From: Actinomyces sp. 432
GTDB lineage: Bacteria > Actinomycetota > Actinomycetes > Actinomycetales > Actinomycetaceae
Assembly: GCF_009930875.1 (NCBI RefSeq)
Contig: NZ_CP025249.1
Location: 1,054,001-1,118,000, forward strand
Length of the DNA: 64,000 bases
Direction: 5' to 3'
Shown here: positions 9,700-19,063 of the stretch, piece by piece
How the letters are laid out: each line of letters opens with the position of its first letter
Numbering within the stretch: position 1 is the stretch's first letter
The notes under the pieces: generated by a model
Databases searched by the model: none
Told to the model about the DNA's origin: nothing
What the model saw: only the letters and a program-made list of their open reading frames with translations
Made by a program: the position numbers and the translations under genes

Positions 9700-10635
9700 A
9701 TGACCACGCAAACCGCCACCGCGCCGCGGGTCGGCGACCCGCAGGCGGCACCGGGCAAGATCCGGGACAACCAGGCCAAGAAGGTCGACCCGGCCTTCAT
9801 CTGGATGCTCGTCCCGGCAGCTCTCGTCTTCACCCTGCTGCTGACGATCCCGCTGCTGACGGGTGTCTTCTACACCTTCACCAACTTCAAGGGCTACGGC
9901 GACTGGCACTTCGTCGGCCTGACGAACTACAGGAACCTGTTCTCCGATGACATCATCTGGGGCTCGTACCTGTTCACCTTCAAGTACGCGATCGTCGCCT
10001 CCGTCCTGACCAACATCATCGCCCTGGGCCTGGCCCTCATCCTCAACTCAAAGATGAAGGCGCGCACCTTCTTTCGCGGCGTGTTCTTCGTGCCCTACAT
10101 CCTGCCGGTGCTGGTCGTCTCCTACATCTTCAGCTACCTGTTCACCAACAACCTGCCCCAGATCGGGCAGGCGCTGGGATGGGAGTGGCTGAGCACCTCG
10201 CTGCTGGCCAATGAGGACCTGGCGTGGCTGGCCATCGTCGTCGTCGGCGTGTGGCAGTCGGTCGCCTACAACACAATCATTTACCTGGCCGGATTGCAGA
10301 CCGTGCCCGAGGAGATCTACGAGGCCTCCGCCATCGACGGCGCCGGCCCGGTGCGGCGGCTGTGGTCCATGACCCTGCCGCTGATCATCCCCTACCTCGG
10401 CATCAACATGGTGCTGTCATTCAAGGGTTTCCTCGGAGTCTTCGACCAGATCGTGGCCCTGACCTCCGGCGGTCCGGGCACCGCCACCCAGTCCATCTCC
10501 TACCTGATCTTCAAGAACGGCTTCCAGGGCGGCGAGTACGCCTACCAGACGGCGAACGGCGTCATCTACTTCCTCATTGTGGTGGCGCTGTCCTTCGCCC
10601 AGCTCCGCTTCACCCAGAGCCAGGAAAGGGTCTGA
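9700..10635 (+). CDS. Sugar ABC transporter permease, MalF type
   Basis: This inner-membrane permease (311 residues) has an N-terminal cytosolic tail and about six membrane helices. It carries the ATPase-contact EAA loop EEIYEASAIDGAGPVRRLWSMTLPLI, which identifies the binding-protein-dependent permease superfamily. The ATG at 9700 has an AGGAGG site upstream and lies 20 bases after the binding-protein gene. It pairs with the next gene as a CUT1 heterodimer. No ATPase gene is present in the operon, so a shared MsiK/UgpC-type ATPase elsewhere is inferred. Confidence 0.9.
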   Translation: MTTQTATAPRVGDPQAAPGKIRDNQAKKVDPAFIWMLVPAALVFTLLLTIPLLTGVFYTFTNFKGYGDWHFVGLTNYRNLFSDDIIWGSYLFTFKYAIVASVLTNIIALGLALILNSKMKARTFFRGVFFVPYILPVLVVSYIFSYLFTNNLPQIGQALGWEWLSTSLLANEDLAWLAIVVVGVWQSVAYNTIIYLAGLQTVPEEIYEASAIDGAGPVRRLWSMTLPLIIPYLGINMVLSFKGFLGVFDQIVALTSGGPGTATQSISYLIFKNGFQGGEYAYQTANGVIYFLIVVALSFAQLRFTQSQERV

Positions 10636-10641
10636 TCCGCC

Positions 10642-11562
10642 ATGACCGCCACAACAGCCAACCTAGACAGTCCCCGCCCCTCCGAAAGCCGCCTGGGCGC
10701 GGCCGATCCCGAGGTGTATCGGGTGCGCCGCGCCTCCAGAGGCGTATTCGGCCGCACCAACTGGTGGACCACCCTGCTGGCGATCGTGCTCAGCCTGACC
10801 GTGCTGGTGCCGCTGTACTTCACCGTGGTCACCGCGTTCAAGACCCCCGAGGAGCTGGCCACCTCCGGCTGGGCGCTGCCCCGATCCTGGAGCCTGGACA
10901 ACTTCGCTACGGCATGGGAGATGACCTCCTACCCCAGGCGGGTGCTGACCTCCGCCATCATCACCGTCGGCGCGACCGTGTTCACCCTGCTGTCCAATTC
11001 CATGGTCGCCTACGCGCTGGGTCGCAACATGCACCGCCCGTGGTTTCGTCGCCTGTACTACTACTTCGTGGCAGCCCTGTTCGTGCCGTTCCCGATCATC
11101 ATGCTGCCGGTGGTCAAGGAGACCGCCCTGCTACACCTGGACAACGAGGCCGGCCTGATCCTGCTGTACGTGGTCTACGGCCTGGCCTTCAACATCCTGA
11201 TGTACACCTCCTTCATCAAGTCCATCCCGGAGGAGCTGGAGGAGGCGGCCGCCATGGACGGCGCCAGCCGCTGGACGATCTTCTGGCGGATCATCTTCCC
11301 GCTGTTGTCGCCCATGAACGCGACCGTCGGGATCCTGACCTGCCTGTGGGCCTGGAACGACTTCCTGCTCCCGCTGGTGATCCTGACCGACCAGTCCAAG
11401 GCGACCCTGCCGCTAGCGCAGTACGTCTTCCAGGGACAGTTCAACACGAACTACCCGGTGTCCTTCGCCTCCTACCTGATGGCGATCGCCCCGATGTTCC
11501 TGGTGTACGTGGTGGCGCAGCGCTGGGTCATCTCCGGAGTCATGCGCGGCAGCCAGAAGTAG
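10642..11562 (+). CDS. Sugar ABC transporter permease, MalG type
   Basis: This is the second membrane subunit (306 residues). It starts 6 bases after the first permease gene, implying translational coupling. About six hydrophobic helices are visible, with the EAA loop EELEEAAAMDGASRWTIFWRIIFPLL and the typical C-terminal MRGSQK end. The MalG-like N terminus (TVVTAFKTPEELATSGWALP) supports the CUT1 family. Together with 8413-9679 and 9700-10635 it forms an importer for an oligosaccharide. The downstream alpha-glucosidase suggests an alpha-glucoside substrate. Confidence 0.9.
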   Translation: MTATTANLDSPRPSESRLGAADPEVYRVRRASRGVFGRTNWWTTLLAIVLSLTVLVPLYFTVVTAFKTPEELATSGWALPRSWSLDNFATAWEMTSYPRRVLTSAIITVGATVFTLLSNSMVAYALGRNMHRPWFRRLYYYFVAALFVPFPIIMLPVVKETALLHLDNEAGLILLYVVYGLAFNILMYTSFIKSIPEELEEAAAMDGASRWTIFWRIIFPLLSPMNATVGILTCLWAWNDFLLPLVILTDQSKATLPLAQYVFQGQFNTNYPVSFASYLMAIAPMFLVYVVAQRWVISGVMRGSQK

Positions 11563-11590
11563 GGGAGAGGACATAGGCTCTTCCCAACCC

Positions 11591-11659
11591 CGCCGAGACC
11601 GGCACTAGTGACACGCCGAGATCGGCACTTGTAACACACCCAGACCGGCACTAATGACG
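11591..11659. repeat. Three tandem 23-bp units of a dispersed intergenic repeat
   Basis: Three consecutive 23-base units (11591-11613, 11614-11636, 11637-11659) share the core CCGAGAYCGGCACT. Related 23-base units occur at 27847-27892 and, in reverse orientation, at 55035-55103. All three loci are intergenic. The core contains an imperfect palindrome, CCGANNTCGG. Confidence 0.75.
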
Positions 11660-11678
11660 TGCCGGGAACGGTTTCAAC

Positions 11679-11730
11679 GGTTCCTCCCCGGGGCGCGGCA
11701 TGCCGTCGTCCCGCGCCCCGGGGAGGAACC
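11679..11730 (+). terminator. Perfect 20-bp hairpin between permease and alpha-glucosidase
   Basis: The arms 11679-11698 and 11711-11730 are perfectly complementary around a 12-base loop. It lies 34 bases before the alpha-glucosidase ATG. It has no T tract. It could terminate or attenuate the ABC operon, or protect the upstream mRNA. Confidence 0.6.
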
Positions 11731-11764
11731 GCAGCTCCACCACCCAATCTGGAAGGCCACTGCC

Positions 11765-13620
11765 ATGAGCTATCCGCCATTCATCGTCAGCTCCCGCCAC
11801 GTCGGAGACGACGCCAACTGGTGGCGCCGCGCCGTCGTCTACCAGATCTACCCGCGCTCCTTCCAGGACACCGACGGCGACGGCTACGGCGACATCCCCG
11901 GCATCACATCCCGCCTGGACCACCTGGACGCCCTCGGCGTCGACGTCGTCTGGCTCAGCCCCGTCTACCGCTCCCCGCAGGACGACAACGGCTACGACAT
12001 CTCCGACTACGAGGACATCGACCCGATGTTCGGCTCGCTGGCGGACCTCGACGCCCTGATCGCGGGCCTGCACGAGCGTGGCATGCGCCTGGTGATGGAC
12101 CTGGTGGTCAACCACACCTCCGACGAGCACCCCTGGTTCTCCGCCTCCCGCAGCGCGAAGGACAATCCCAAGCGGGACTGGTACATCTGGCGGCCCGCCC
12201 GCGCGTTCCCCGGCCTGAAGCCGGGGGAACCCGGCACCGAGCCCACCAACTGGGGCTCGTTCTTCTCCGGGCCCGCCTGGCAGTGGGATGAGGGCACGCA
12301 GGAGTTCTACCTGCACCTGTTCTCCGTCAAGCAGCCCGACCTGAACTGGGAGAACCCGCAGGTGCGCCACGTCGTCTACAACATGATGGGCCGCTGGCTC
12401 GACCGTGGGGTGGACGGCTTCCGCATGGACGTGATCAACCTGATCTCCAAGACCTATCCGCTGGTCGACGGCCCCCGCCCGGACGGCGCCCTGTACGGCG
12501 ACGGCGCGGCGCTGGTCGCCAACGGGCCGCGCGTGCACGAGTTCCTGCACGAGATGAACCAGACGGTCTTCGCCCCGCGCAGCCGGCACATCATCACCGT
12601 CGGCGAGACCCCCGGCGTGAACACCGCGGAGGCCTCCCGCTACACCGACCCGGCCCGTGGCGAGGTGGACATGGTCTTCCAGTTTGAGCACGTGGGCCTG
12701 ACCGACGGGCCCGGCGGCAAGTTCGATCCACAGCCACTGGACCGCGTGGCCCTCAAGCGCAACCTGGCCGGCTGGCAGGCCGCACTGGCTCCCGATGTCG
12801 ACGCCGCCGGCCGCGTCACCGCCGAGCACGGCTGGAACTCCAACTACTGGGACAATCACGACCAGCCGCGCGCCGTCTCCCGCTTCGGCGACGACGACCC
12901 TGCCTGGCGGGAGACGAGTGCCAAGACCATCGCCTCCATCCTGCACCTGCACCGCGGCACCCCCTACGTCTACCAGGGGAGGAGCTCGGCCAGACCAACA
13001 CTGTCTTCGCCGGCATCGACTCCTACCGGGACCTGGAGTCCATCAACTACTTCCGCGAGCGCACCGGCGTCGGCGACGACCCGGACGCACTGCTAGCCGG
13101 ACTGGCCGTCAACTCCCGCGACAACGCCCGCACCCCGGTGCAGTGGGACGCCTCCGCCAACGCCGGCTTCACCACCGGCACCCCCTGGATCGATGTCGCC
13201 CCCAACTTCGGGGAGATCAACGCCGCCGCCCAGGTGGGCGTGCCCGGCAGCGTCTTCGAGCACTACCGGGCGCTGATCGCGCTGCGCCACCACGACGACG
13301 CCGTCGCCTTGGGCACCTTCCGGCTCCTGGATGCTGACGCCGCCGACTCCTGGACGCTGCTGCGCGAGTATGTGGGAACAGATGGTGAGCGCGAGCAGGT
13401 CTTGCTGGTCGCCTCGTGTACGCGCGCCGGACTGGAGACCGGGCCCGGTTCCGCCCTGCGTGGTCGACTGGCGGCCGAGGGACTGGACCTGGGGGAGTGG
13501 AACGATTCCGAGCGCGTGCTTATGGCCTCCTTGCCGGTGGAGGAGGCGGCCGCCTCCGGCACGGGGATGCCCGCGCGCCTGGCGGGCTGGGACTCCGTGA
13601 TTCTGCGCCGTCGGCTTTAG
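11765..13620 (+). CDS. GH13 alpha-glucosidase, second copy (one frameshift in this read)
   Basis: This cytoplasmic alpha-glucosidase resembles the enzyme at 1993-3696, with the same NWWRRAVVYQIYPRSFQD opening. It has VVNHTSDEHPWF, GFRMDVINLI (nucleophile Asp), GETPG (acid/base region) and NHDQPRAVSRFG. The frame breaks at 12976-12979, in the conserved YQGEELG motif. Adding one G to the run restores the motif and a 618-residue protein ending VILRRRL. The ATG at 11765 is preferred because family homology begins there. The gene follows the ABC importer and probably hydrolyses its substrate. Its stop overlaps the convergent ClC gene's stop by 4 bases. Confidence 0.85.
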
Positions 13621-14904
13621 GTACTCGAGCCGCGCATGCGGCTGGGCCGGGACGTCAGCCACCAGCAGCATACGGAGACCACCGCCATCAGGGCCAGCAC
13701 CCACAGGGGGCCGCGGGCTAGCTCCCACACGAACACCGTGCCGAACACGGGTGCCCGCTGCGTGATTGACAGCACCGCGCCGGCGCCGACGAGCGCCAGC
13801 ACCGGAACGCTCACCTGCCAGCCGGCCAGGTTCGCGGCCACCGCCACCGCCGCGCCTGCACTGCCGCCCAGGGCGAAGGACGGCGCCAGCAGCCCGCCGG
13901 TGGCGCCCGCCCCAGCGTGATCCCGGTCAGCAGCGGCTTAAGGATGACGACACCTGCCAGCCCCACCAGCGCGGCGCTGGTCGTGGGGGAGACGAGTGCC
14001 GCCTCCAGGGCGTCACGGCCGTTTCCGGGCAGCACCGGCAACCACAGGGAGGCTGTACCCGTCAGCAGGCCGACAGCCCCGATGCCCAGGGGAGCGCCCA
14101 GGTGTCCGGCAGCCGGTGATCCTTGAACCGGACCCACAGCGACCGTGCGCCCGCACCCAGCAGTGCCGCTAGCCCCGCCACCGGCAGGGCTGTCATTAGG
14201 GTGGCGGAGTCAGGCCCGTCGATACTCACCGCAAAGGTGGGCCGCCCGCCCGAATGCAGCCAGGAGACCACCGTGGCCAGCAGGCTCACCGGTATGGCCA
14301 GCCACACGCCTCGTCGGCGCATACCCGCTGGCATAGTGATCTCGACGGCGAAGGCAGCCCCGCCCAGGGGCGCGTTGTACATGGCCGCCAGCCCCGCGCC
14401 GGCCGCCGCGGCCACCAGGGTGCGGGCCGGATGCGGCCCCAGGCCGAGGCGGGAGGCGACTCGAGCGGCGACCGCGCCGGCCATGAGCCGGGGCGCGCCC
14501 TCACGTCCGACCGAGTTGCCGGCGCCGACGGTGAGCACCTGCAGCACGCCGTCGGCGAAGGGGCGCAGCAGGCCCATGCGACGGCTCGCCCGGCCGGAGA
14601 CGTCCCCAACCGCCGCCTCAACGCCCAATACGCCGCCGGTGGACCGCTCCCACCACCACAGGCCGCCGGCCGCCAGGCCGCCGACGGCCGGGGCCAGCAC
14701 TCTCCGCCAGGCGGCGGCTGCCTGCACGCGCTGGGGGAGCGCGCCCTCGCCGACCCCGTAGAACAGCCACTCGAAGCCCTCCAGCAGGAGGGCCATGGCG
14801 ATGCCGATCAGGCCCGCGGCTACGCCCGCCAACAGTGCGGCTACTGGCAGGCGCGCAGCGCCGGTGCGCGAGTTGGATGAGGATGCGGATCGGCGTGGAG
14901 TCAC
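13617..14904 (-). CDS. ClC-family chloride channel or Cl-/H+ antiporter (two frameshifts in this read)
   Basis: This integral membrane protein moves chloride (or fluoride) through the inner membrane. Recognisable elements are GNSVGREGAP (gating Glu region), AAGAGLAAMYNAPLGG and a GGLLAPSFALGG filter segment. Two frame breaks occur at C runs 14097-14099 and 13910-13913. Adding one base at each joins three open pieces into 429 residues. The selectivity motif GSGIP is not conserved, so anion specificity is uncertain. The start is a GTG at 14904. It lies downstream of the phosphofructokinase on the same strand, with a 61-base gap. Confidence 0.78.
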
Positions 14905-14965
14905 TGTGCGACCCTACCGGCAGCCGAGCAGCCGTGGATCCAGGTATTGCCCCCGCGCAGCGCGG

Positions 14966-17344
14966 TCAGTCCCTGTCCTCGGCGGAGGCTGCCCGCGACA
15001 CCGTCTCGCCGAAGTCGGGGACGTCCGCCGGCGCCATGACTCCCAGGTCCTTGTTGACCAGGCCGATGGCGCCGCGCAGCCCCATCCACCACTGGTGCAG
15101 GGGGCGACGCGCCGTCAGGTCGAGTTCCTCATCCATGTGTTCCAGGCGATGATGCGTGATGCGTCCTTCTACCAGGCCCACGTAACTGGAGTGGTAGGTG
15201 CCGGCGTCCAATTGGTCGGAAAGCAGCTCCAGGGCGTGCGCCACCAGCTTGGTGGCCATGATCCGGTCGAAGGCAGTCGGGTCCCCGCCCTGCTGCAGGT
15301 GACCGATCTGCGCCTGGCGCACGTCGTACAGGCCCTCGCTCTCCTCGGAGAAGATCTTCGCCAGTACGTCCAGGGTGTAGTTCTCGCTGGCCCGCTCGTT
15401 GCGGATCACCAGGTAGAGCTTGCGGCCCGAGCGGAAGGACTCCACCATGCGAGCCGAGTCCTGGGCCAGCTTCTTCAGCGTCAGCCCCTCCTCGTTGAGG
15501 TACACCCGTTCCGCGCCGGTGGCGATACCGCTCATCAGGGTCAGGTAGCCGCAGCGGCGCCCCATCGCCTCGGCCACGAAGCAGCGGCGCGAGGCGGCCG
15601 CAGACTGCTTGATGGCGTCCAGCGCCTCCACCGCACTGTTCAGGGCGGTATCGGCGCCGATGGACAGCTCCGAGCCGGGCAGGTTGTTGTCGATAGACGC
15701 GGGCACGCAGATCATGGGGATCTTGAAGGCCGGGTAGCGGCCGCGCTCTGTGACCAGCTTGTGCGCTGCCAGGTAGGCGTTGAACCCGCCGATGATGAGC
15801 ATGGCGTCGATCTGGTGGGACTCGATGGCCCGCCCCAAGGAATACAGCTGCTCGATGGTGGGGATGTCGCGCCGGGTACCCAGCTCGGCGCCGCCGTCGC
15901 CGACCCAGCCCTCGACGTCGTCCCAGGACAGCTCGCGCACATCCCCATCCAGCAGGCCCGGGAAGCCGCCGTGTACCCCGAGCATGGTGAAGCCGTGGTC
16001 CAGGCCCAGGCGCACAGCGGCGCGTGCCGCCGTGTTCATGCCCGGTGCCAGCCCACCCGCGTGCACAATTGCCACTCGCCGGGAGCGTCCCGCCTGCGGG
16101 TTCAGGGCGTCCCCGGCCGCCGGATCCAGGGCCGGCGGGGTGGACATGGTCTCGAAGATGCCGAGCATCTGCTCAAAACTCGAGCCGCGCGCGGCTACGG
16201 CGCCCTGGTAGTCGCCGGCTGCTACCAGGTCCTTGACGGCGCGGGTGGCGCGGACCTGCTCCATCATGGGCAGGCGCCGGATACGGTTGCGCCGTTCGGC
16301 AATGATCACCGGCTCGCTCTCGGGCGTGGCCAGAACCACCTCGCGGGCCGCGGTGCAACCCAGCAGCGTGGACATCCAACGGTCATAGGCACTCGGCTTG
16401 CCACCGCGCTGGACGTGACCGAGGATCGTCACACGGGCCTCCTCTCCGAGACGCTCGGCCAGGACCCGCTTGACGTCGTCGGCGGTGATGGGGTTCCCGG
16501 ACCGGTCGGTGGCGCCCTCGGCCACGATTACCATCGACTCCCGCCGCCCGGCCTCGCGGCCCTTGGACAGCTTGCGGCACATGTCCTCCTCCCAGCCGTC
16601 ATCCGGCGGGAGCTCGGGCACGAGCACGTAGTCGCAGCCGCCGGCCACTGCCGCCATTAGCGCCAGGTAGCCGCAGTGCCGACCCATGACCTCAACGATG
16701 AAGGTGCGCTGGTGGGAGGCGGCGGTGGAGGAGATGTCGTCGATCGCCTCGAGGATGCGGTGCAGGGCGGAATCGGTGCCAATGGTCATGTCCGCACCCA
16801 CCAAGTCATTGTCGATCGAACCCACGATGCCGGTAACCATCAGCACCGGGTGGGCCGCCGCCGTCTGCGCGGAGATGTCGCCACGCTCAACGAGCTCGGC
16901 CACCAGGGAGGGCCAGTTGTTCCGGAACTCGTTGGTGCCGGTCAGGGAGCCGTCGCCGCCGATCACGACCAGGCGATCAATACCGTGCTCCAGCAGGTTT
17001 CGGCAGGCCGCCAACTGGCCCTCGCGTTCGCGAAACTCCGCCGAGCGGGCGGTGCCGATGATGGTGCCGCCGCGGTGCAGGATGGATCCCACCGAGTCCC
17101 ACTCCAGCTTGCGCACGCCCTCACCGCCGGCCACGGCCCCCGCCCAACCCTCCATCACCGCATACGGCTGGGCGCCCATGCGCAAGGCGGTCCGCACCAC
17201 CGCACGTACTGCGGCGTTCATACCCTGCGCGTCGCCACCGGAGGTCAGCACTCCGATCCGCACGGGCTCACCGGCCGACGAGGCACCGGTATCCGCGTCA
17301 ACCGCCGGTCCGGGCGAGGTATCGCGCTGCGTTTCACTAGACAT
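14966..17344 (-). CDS. Fused double-domain ATP-dependent 6-phosphofructokinase
   Basis: This enzyme phosphorylates fructose-6-phosphate to fructose-1,6-bisphosphate in glycolysis. The 792-residue protein contains two phosphofructokinase domains (about residues 28-390 and 421-790), as in eukaryotic PFK, instead of the usual 320-residue bacterial form. The N-terminal half keeps GGDGS (129-133) and the catalytic SIDND (176-180). The C-terminal half has GGFNA (519-523) and SIDNN (550-554), so it looks like the regulatory half of eukaryotic enzymes while keeping one Asp. The start at 17344 has GGAAGG upstream; longer starts are not supported. About 300 bases upstream (17345-17648) hold no gene. 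Confidence 0.93.
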   Translation of the reverse strand: MSSETQRDTSPGPAVDADTGASSAGEPVRIGVLTSGGDAQGMNAAVRAVVRTALRMGAQPYAVMEGWAGAVAGGEGVRKLEWDSVGSILHRGGTIIGTARSAEFREREGQLAACRNLLEHGIDRLVVIGGDGSLTGTNEFRNNWPSLVAELVERGDISAQTAAAHPVLMVTGIVGSIDNDLVGADMTIGTDSALHRILEAIDDISSTAASHQRTFIVEVMGRHCGYLALMAAVAGGCDYVLVPELPPDDGWEEDMCRKLSKGREAGRRESMVIVAEGATDRSGNPITADDVKRVLAERLGEEARVTILGHVQRGGKPSAYDRWMSTLLGCTAAREVVLATPESEPVIIAERRNRIRRLPMMEQVRATRAVKDLVAAGDYQGAVAARGSSFEQMLGIFETMSTPPALDPAAGDALNPQAGRSRRVAIVHAGGLAPGMNTAARAAVRLGLDHGFTMLGVHGGFPGLLDGDVRELSWDDVEGWVGDGGAELGTRRDIPTIEQLYSLGRAIESHQIDAMLIIGGFNAYLAAHKLVTERGRYPAFKIPMICVPASIDNNLPGSELSIGADTALNSAVEALDAIKQSAAASRRCFVAEAMGRRCGYLTLMSGIATGAERVYLNEEGLTLKKLAQDSARMVESFRSGRKLYLVIRNERASENYTLDVLAKIFSEESEGLYDVRQAQIGHLQQGGDPTAFDRIMATKLVAHALELLSDQLDAGTYHSSYVGLVEGRITHHRLEHMDEELDLTARRPLHQWWMGLRGAIGLVNKDLGVMAPADVPDFGETVSRAASAEDRD

Positions 17345-17648
17345 GGTGAATCCTTCCGTGGACGTCCGCTGCCTGGCTCTGGACCTGATTCTAGTGTGGC
17401 CCCCGCCGCAGCGGTGGTCTTGGCCCAAGTCGTTCACGGCCTGTTCACCGGCCTCCTCCCGCCGGTGCCGCACGTGGGCGTGCACGAGCGCCGGGAGCGC
17501 TGGGCGGGCGGCGTCCGGCAGGCTCCGGTGGCGCCCCGTGTTTGACCTCGGTCCGCTCGCTAAGCCGCGTTAAGGTCGGCGGTGATCGTTCCGGCGCCGT
17601 CGGGACCGACATCGCGGGGCGCAGCACCAACAGGATGGAGAAGCGGGC
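17345..17648. other. Intergenic region between pfk and the DUF6350 gene
   Basis: This 304-base gap separates the divergent phosphofructokinase and DUF6350 genes and should hold both promoters. The pfk ribosome binding site lies at its left end. I see no convincing -35/-10 pair, RNA gene or repeat in it. Confidence 0.4.
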
Positions 17649-18940
17649 ATGAATCTTGGGCAACGGCTCGGCCGGCGGAGTTCGCGGGGCTCGGGCGGCT
17701 CTCCGGTGCGACGCGGCCTGCCGGATGACTGGCCGCTGGCCGCGCGCGCCGGGGCGGAGTCCGTGGTGCTCGGCTGGGGGCTTGTGGTGCTGCCGACCCT
17801 CGTCCTCTACCTGCTGTCATCCTCACGCGACGCCGCGGCGGCCCTCTCCCTGGGCGGCGTGCTGCGCACCGGCACTGGCTTGTGGAGCCTCGGATTCGGC
17901 GGCTCGGTCGGGGCCGGAGCGGCCGAGTACGGCACGCTGAGCCTGCCGCTGCTGGGGCTGACGCTGCTGCAGGCGTGGATCACGCGCGCGTGCGTGCGCC
18001 GCGCTCGGCCCAGCGGCCCGCGCGCGGGGGCGGTGACCGTTTGTGTCGCCGCGCTGACGGCGCTGGCCATCGTGGCTGCAACCCATCCGGCCGCCTCACG
18101 CACCGGGGCCGCCGTCATTGGCATAACGGTGCTCACCGCGGCGGTCACCGCCGCGCACCTGCAGCGCGTCGGCCGGGGTTGGCGGAAGGCCGCCGACCGG
18201 TGGGCGCAGCGACCGCAGTGGAGCGTCATGACCATGCGACTGTGCCGGGAGACGGCGCTGGCACTGGTCGTCCTGGCAGGCGCGGTAGCGCTGGTGGGGC
18301 TGATCGCAGGAGCGGGCCGGGTGTCGCGGCTGCACGACGCCCTCGTAGGCGGGGACCTCGCGGGAACGGCCGGGCTGGCGCTGCTGCAGCTGGGCTGGCT
18401 GCCCACCGGTTTGGTATGGGCACTGTCATGGGTGGCCGGCCCGGGCTTCGTAGTGGGCGCAGGTTCTGTCTTCTCGCCCACCCGCGTGCTGGCCGGAGCC
18501 GTACCCGCGCTGCCGCTGCTGGGGGACTGCCCACCGGGGCACTGGGCGCGGGCGGAGCGCTCCTGCCGTTCCTCATTGCGGCGGCCGCGGCAGTGGCGGC
18601 GTGGCGGCACCGGCAGGCGCTCCGGGAACTGCCCCTGCGGCAGGCGGCACTGACGACTTTGAGCGTGGCCCTGGTACTCGGTGCCGGCGTGCTGCTGGCG
18701 TGCCTGGCCGCGTCCGGTCAGGTCGGTCCTGGGCGCATGACCGAAGTGGGCCCGCGCAGCGGATATGTCGCTGCGATTGTGCTGCTCATGGTGCTCTTTG
18801 GAGTGGGAGTGGTGGCGGTACTGCCACACCCGCGCACCCGCGTGCTCACCGGTCGTGGGGTGCGGGCAACCGCGGCGGCAACGAGCGCTGCCGCAGACAA
18901 TGCCCGGGAGCGACTGAGGGGGCATGCGGGGAGGCGGTAG
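17649..18940 (+). CDS. DUF6350 / PerM-like multipass membrane protein (one frameshift in this read)
   Basis: This is an integral membrane protein with about ten hydrophobic segments, of the actinobacterial DUF6350 family (often named cell division protein PerM). Members usually sit just upstream of purine genes, as here. The frame breaks at the G run 18521-18525. One added G restores LLGGLPTGALGAGG and a 430-residue protein ending ERLRGHAGRR. The start at 17649 is an ATG preceded by a weak GGAG. The encoded function is unproven; a role in division or envelope stability is inferred from mycobacterial work on PerM. Confidence 0.75.
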
Positions 18941-18949
18941 GCTGACCCT

Positions 18950-19038
18950 GGCCGTAACTGGCGCGGGTGGGGCACCACCGGGAAGCGGCCGACCGGACAC
19001 CGGTTACCCTCAACGGGGCGTCGCCCGCCTGGGCGTCC
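18950..19038 (+). ncRNA. ZTP (pfl) riboswitch upstream of purH
   Basis: The purH leader matches the ZTP riboswitch plan. It has an ACTGGCG segment near 18957, a GGTG...CACC hairpin (about 18965-18979), a GGGAAGCGGCCG segment, then a linker and the conserved GCCTGGGC near 19026-19033. This riboswitch senses ZMP/ZTP, the 10-formyl-THF starvation signal, and activates purine and one-carbon genes. It sits about 25 bases before the purH ribosome binding site. The identification is by pattern and context; I could not run a covariance model. Confidence 0.8.
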
Positions 19039-19063
19039 CGCCACACCGGCACAAGGAGCATTC

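Noticed and set aside
14795..16660. A 621-codon plus-strand frame over the ClC gene and pfk
   Set aside because: It is antisense to two well-supported genes and has no recognisable domain.
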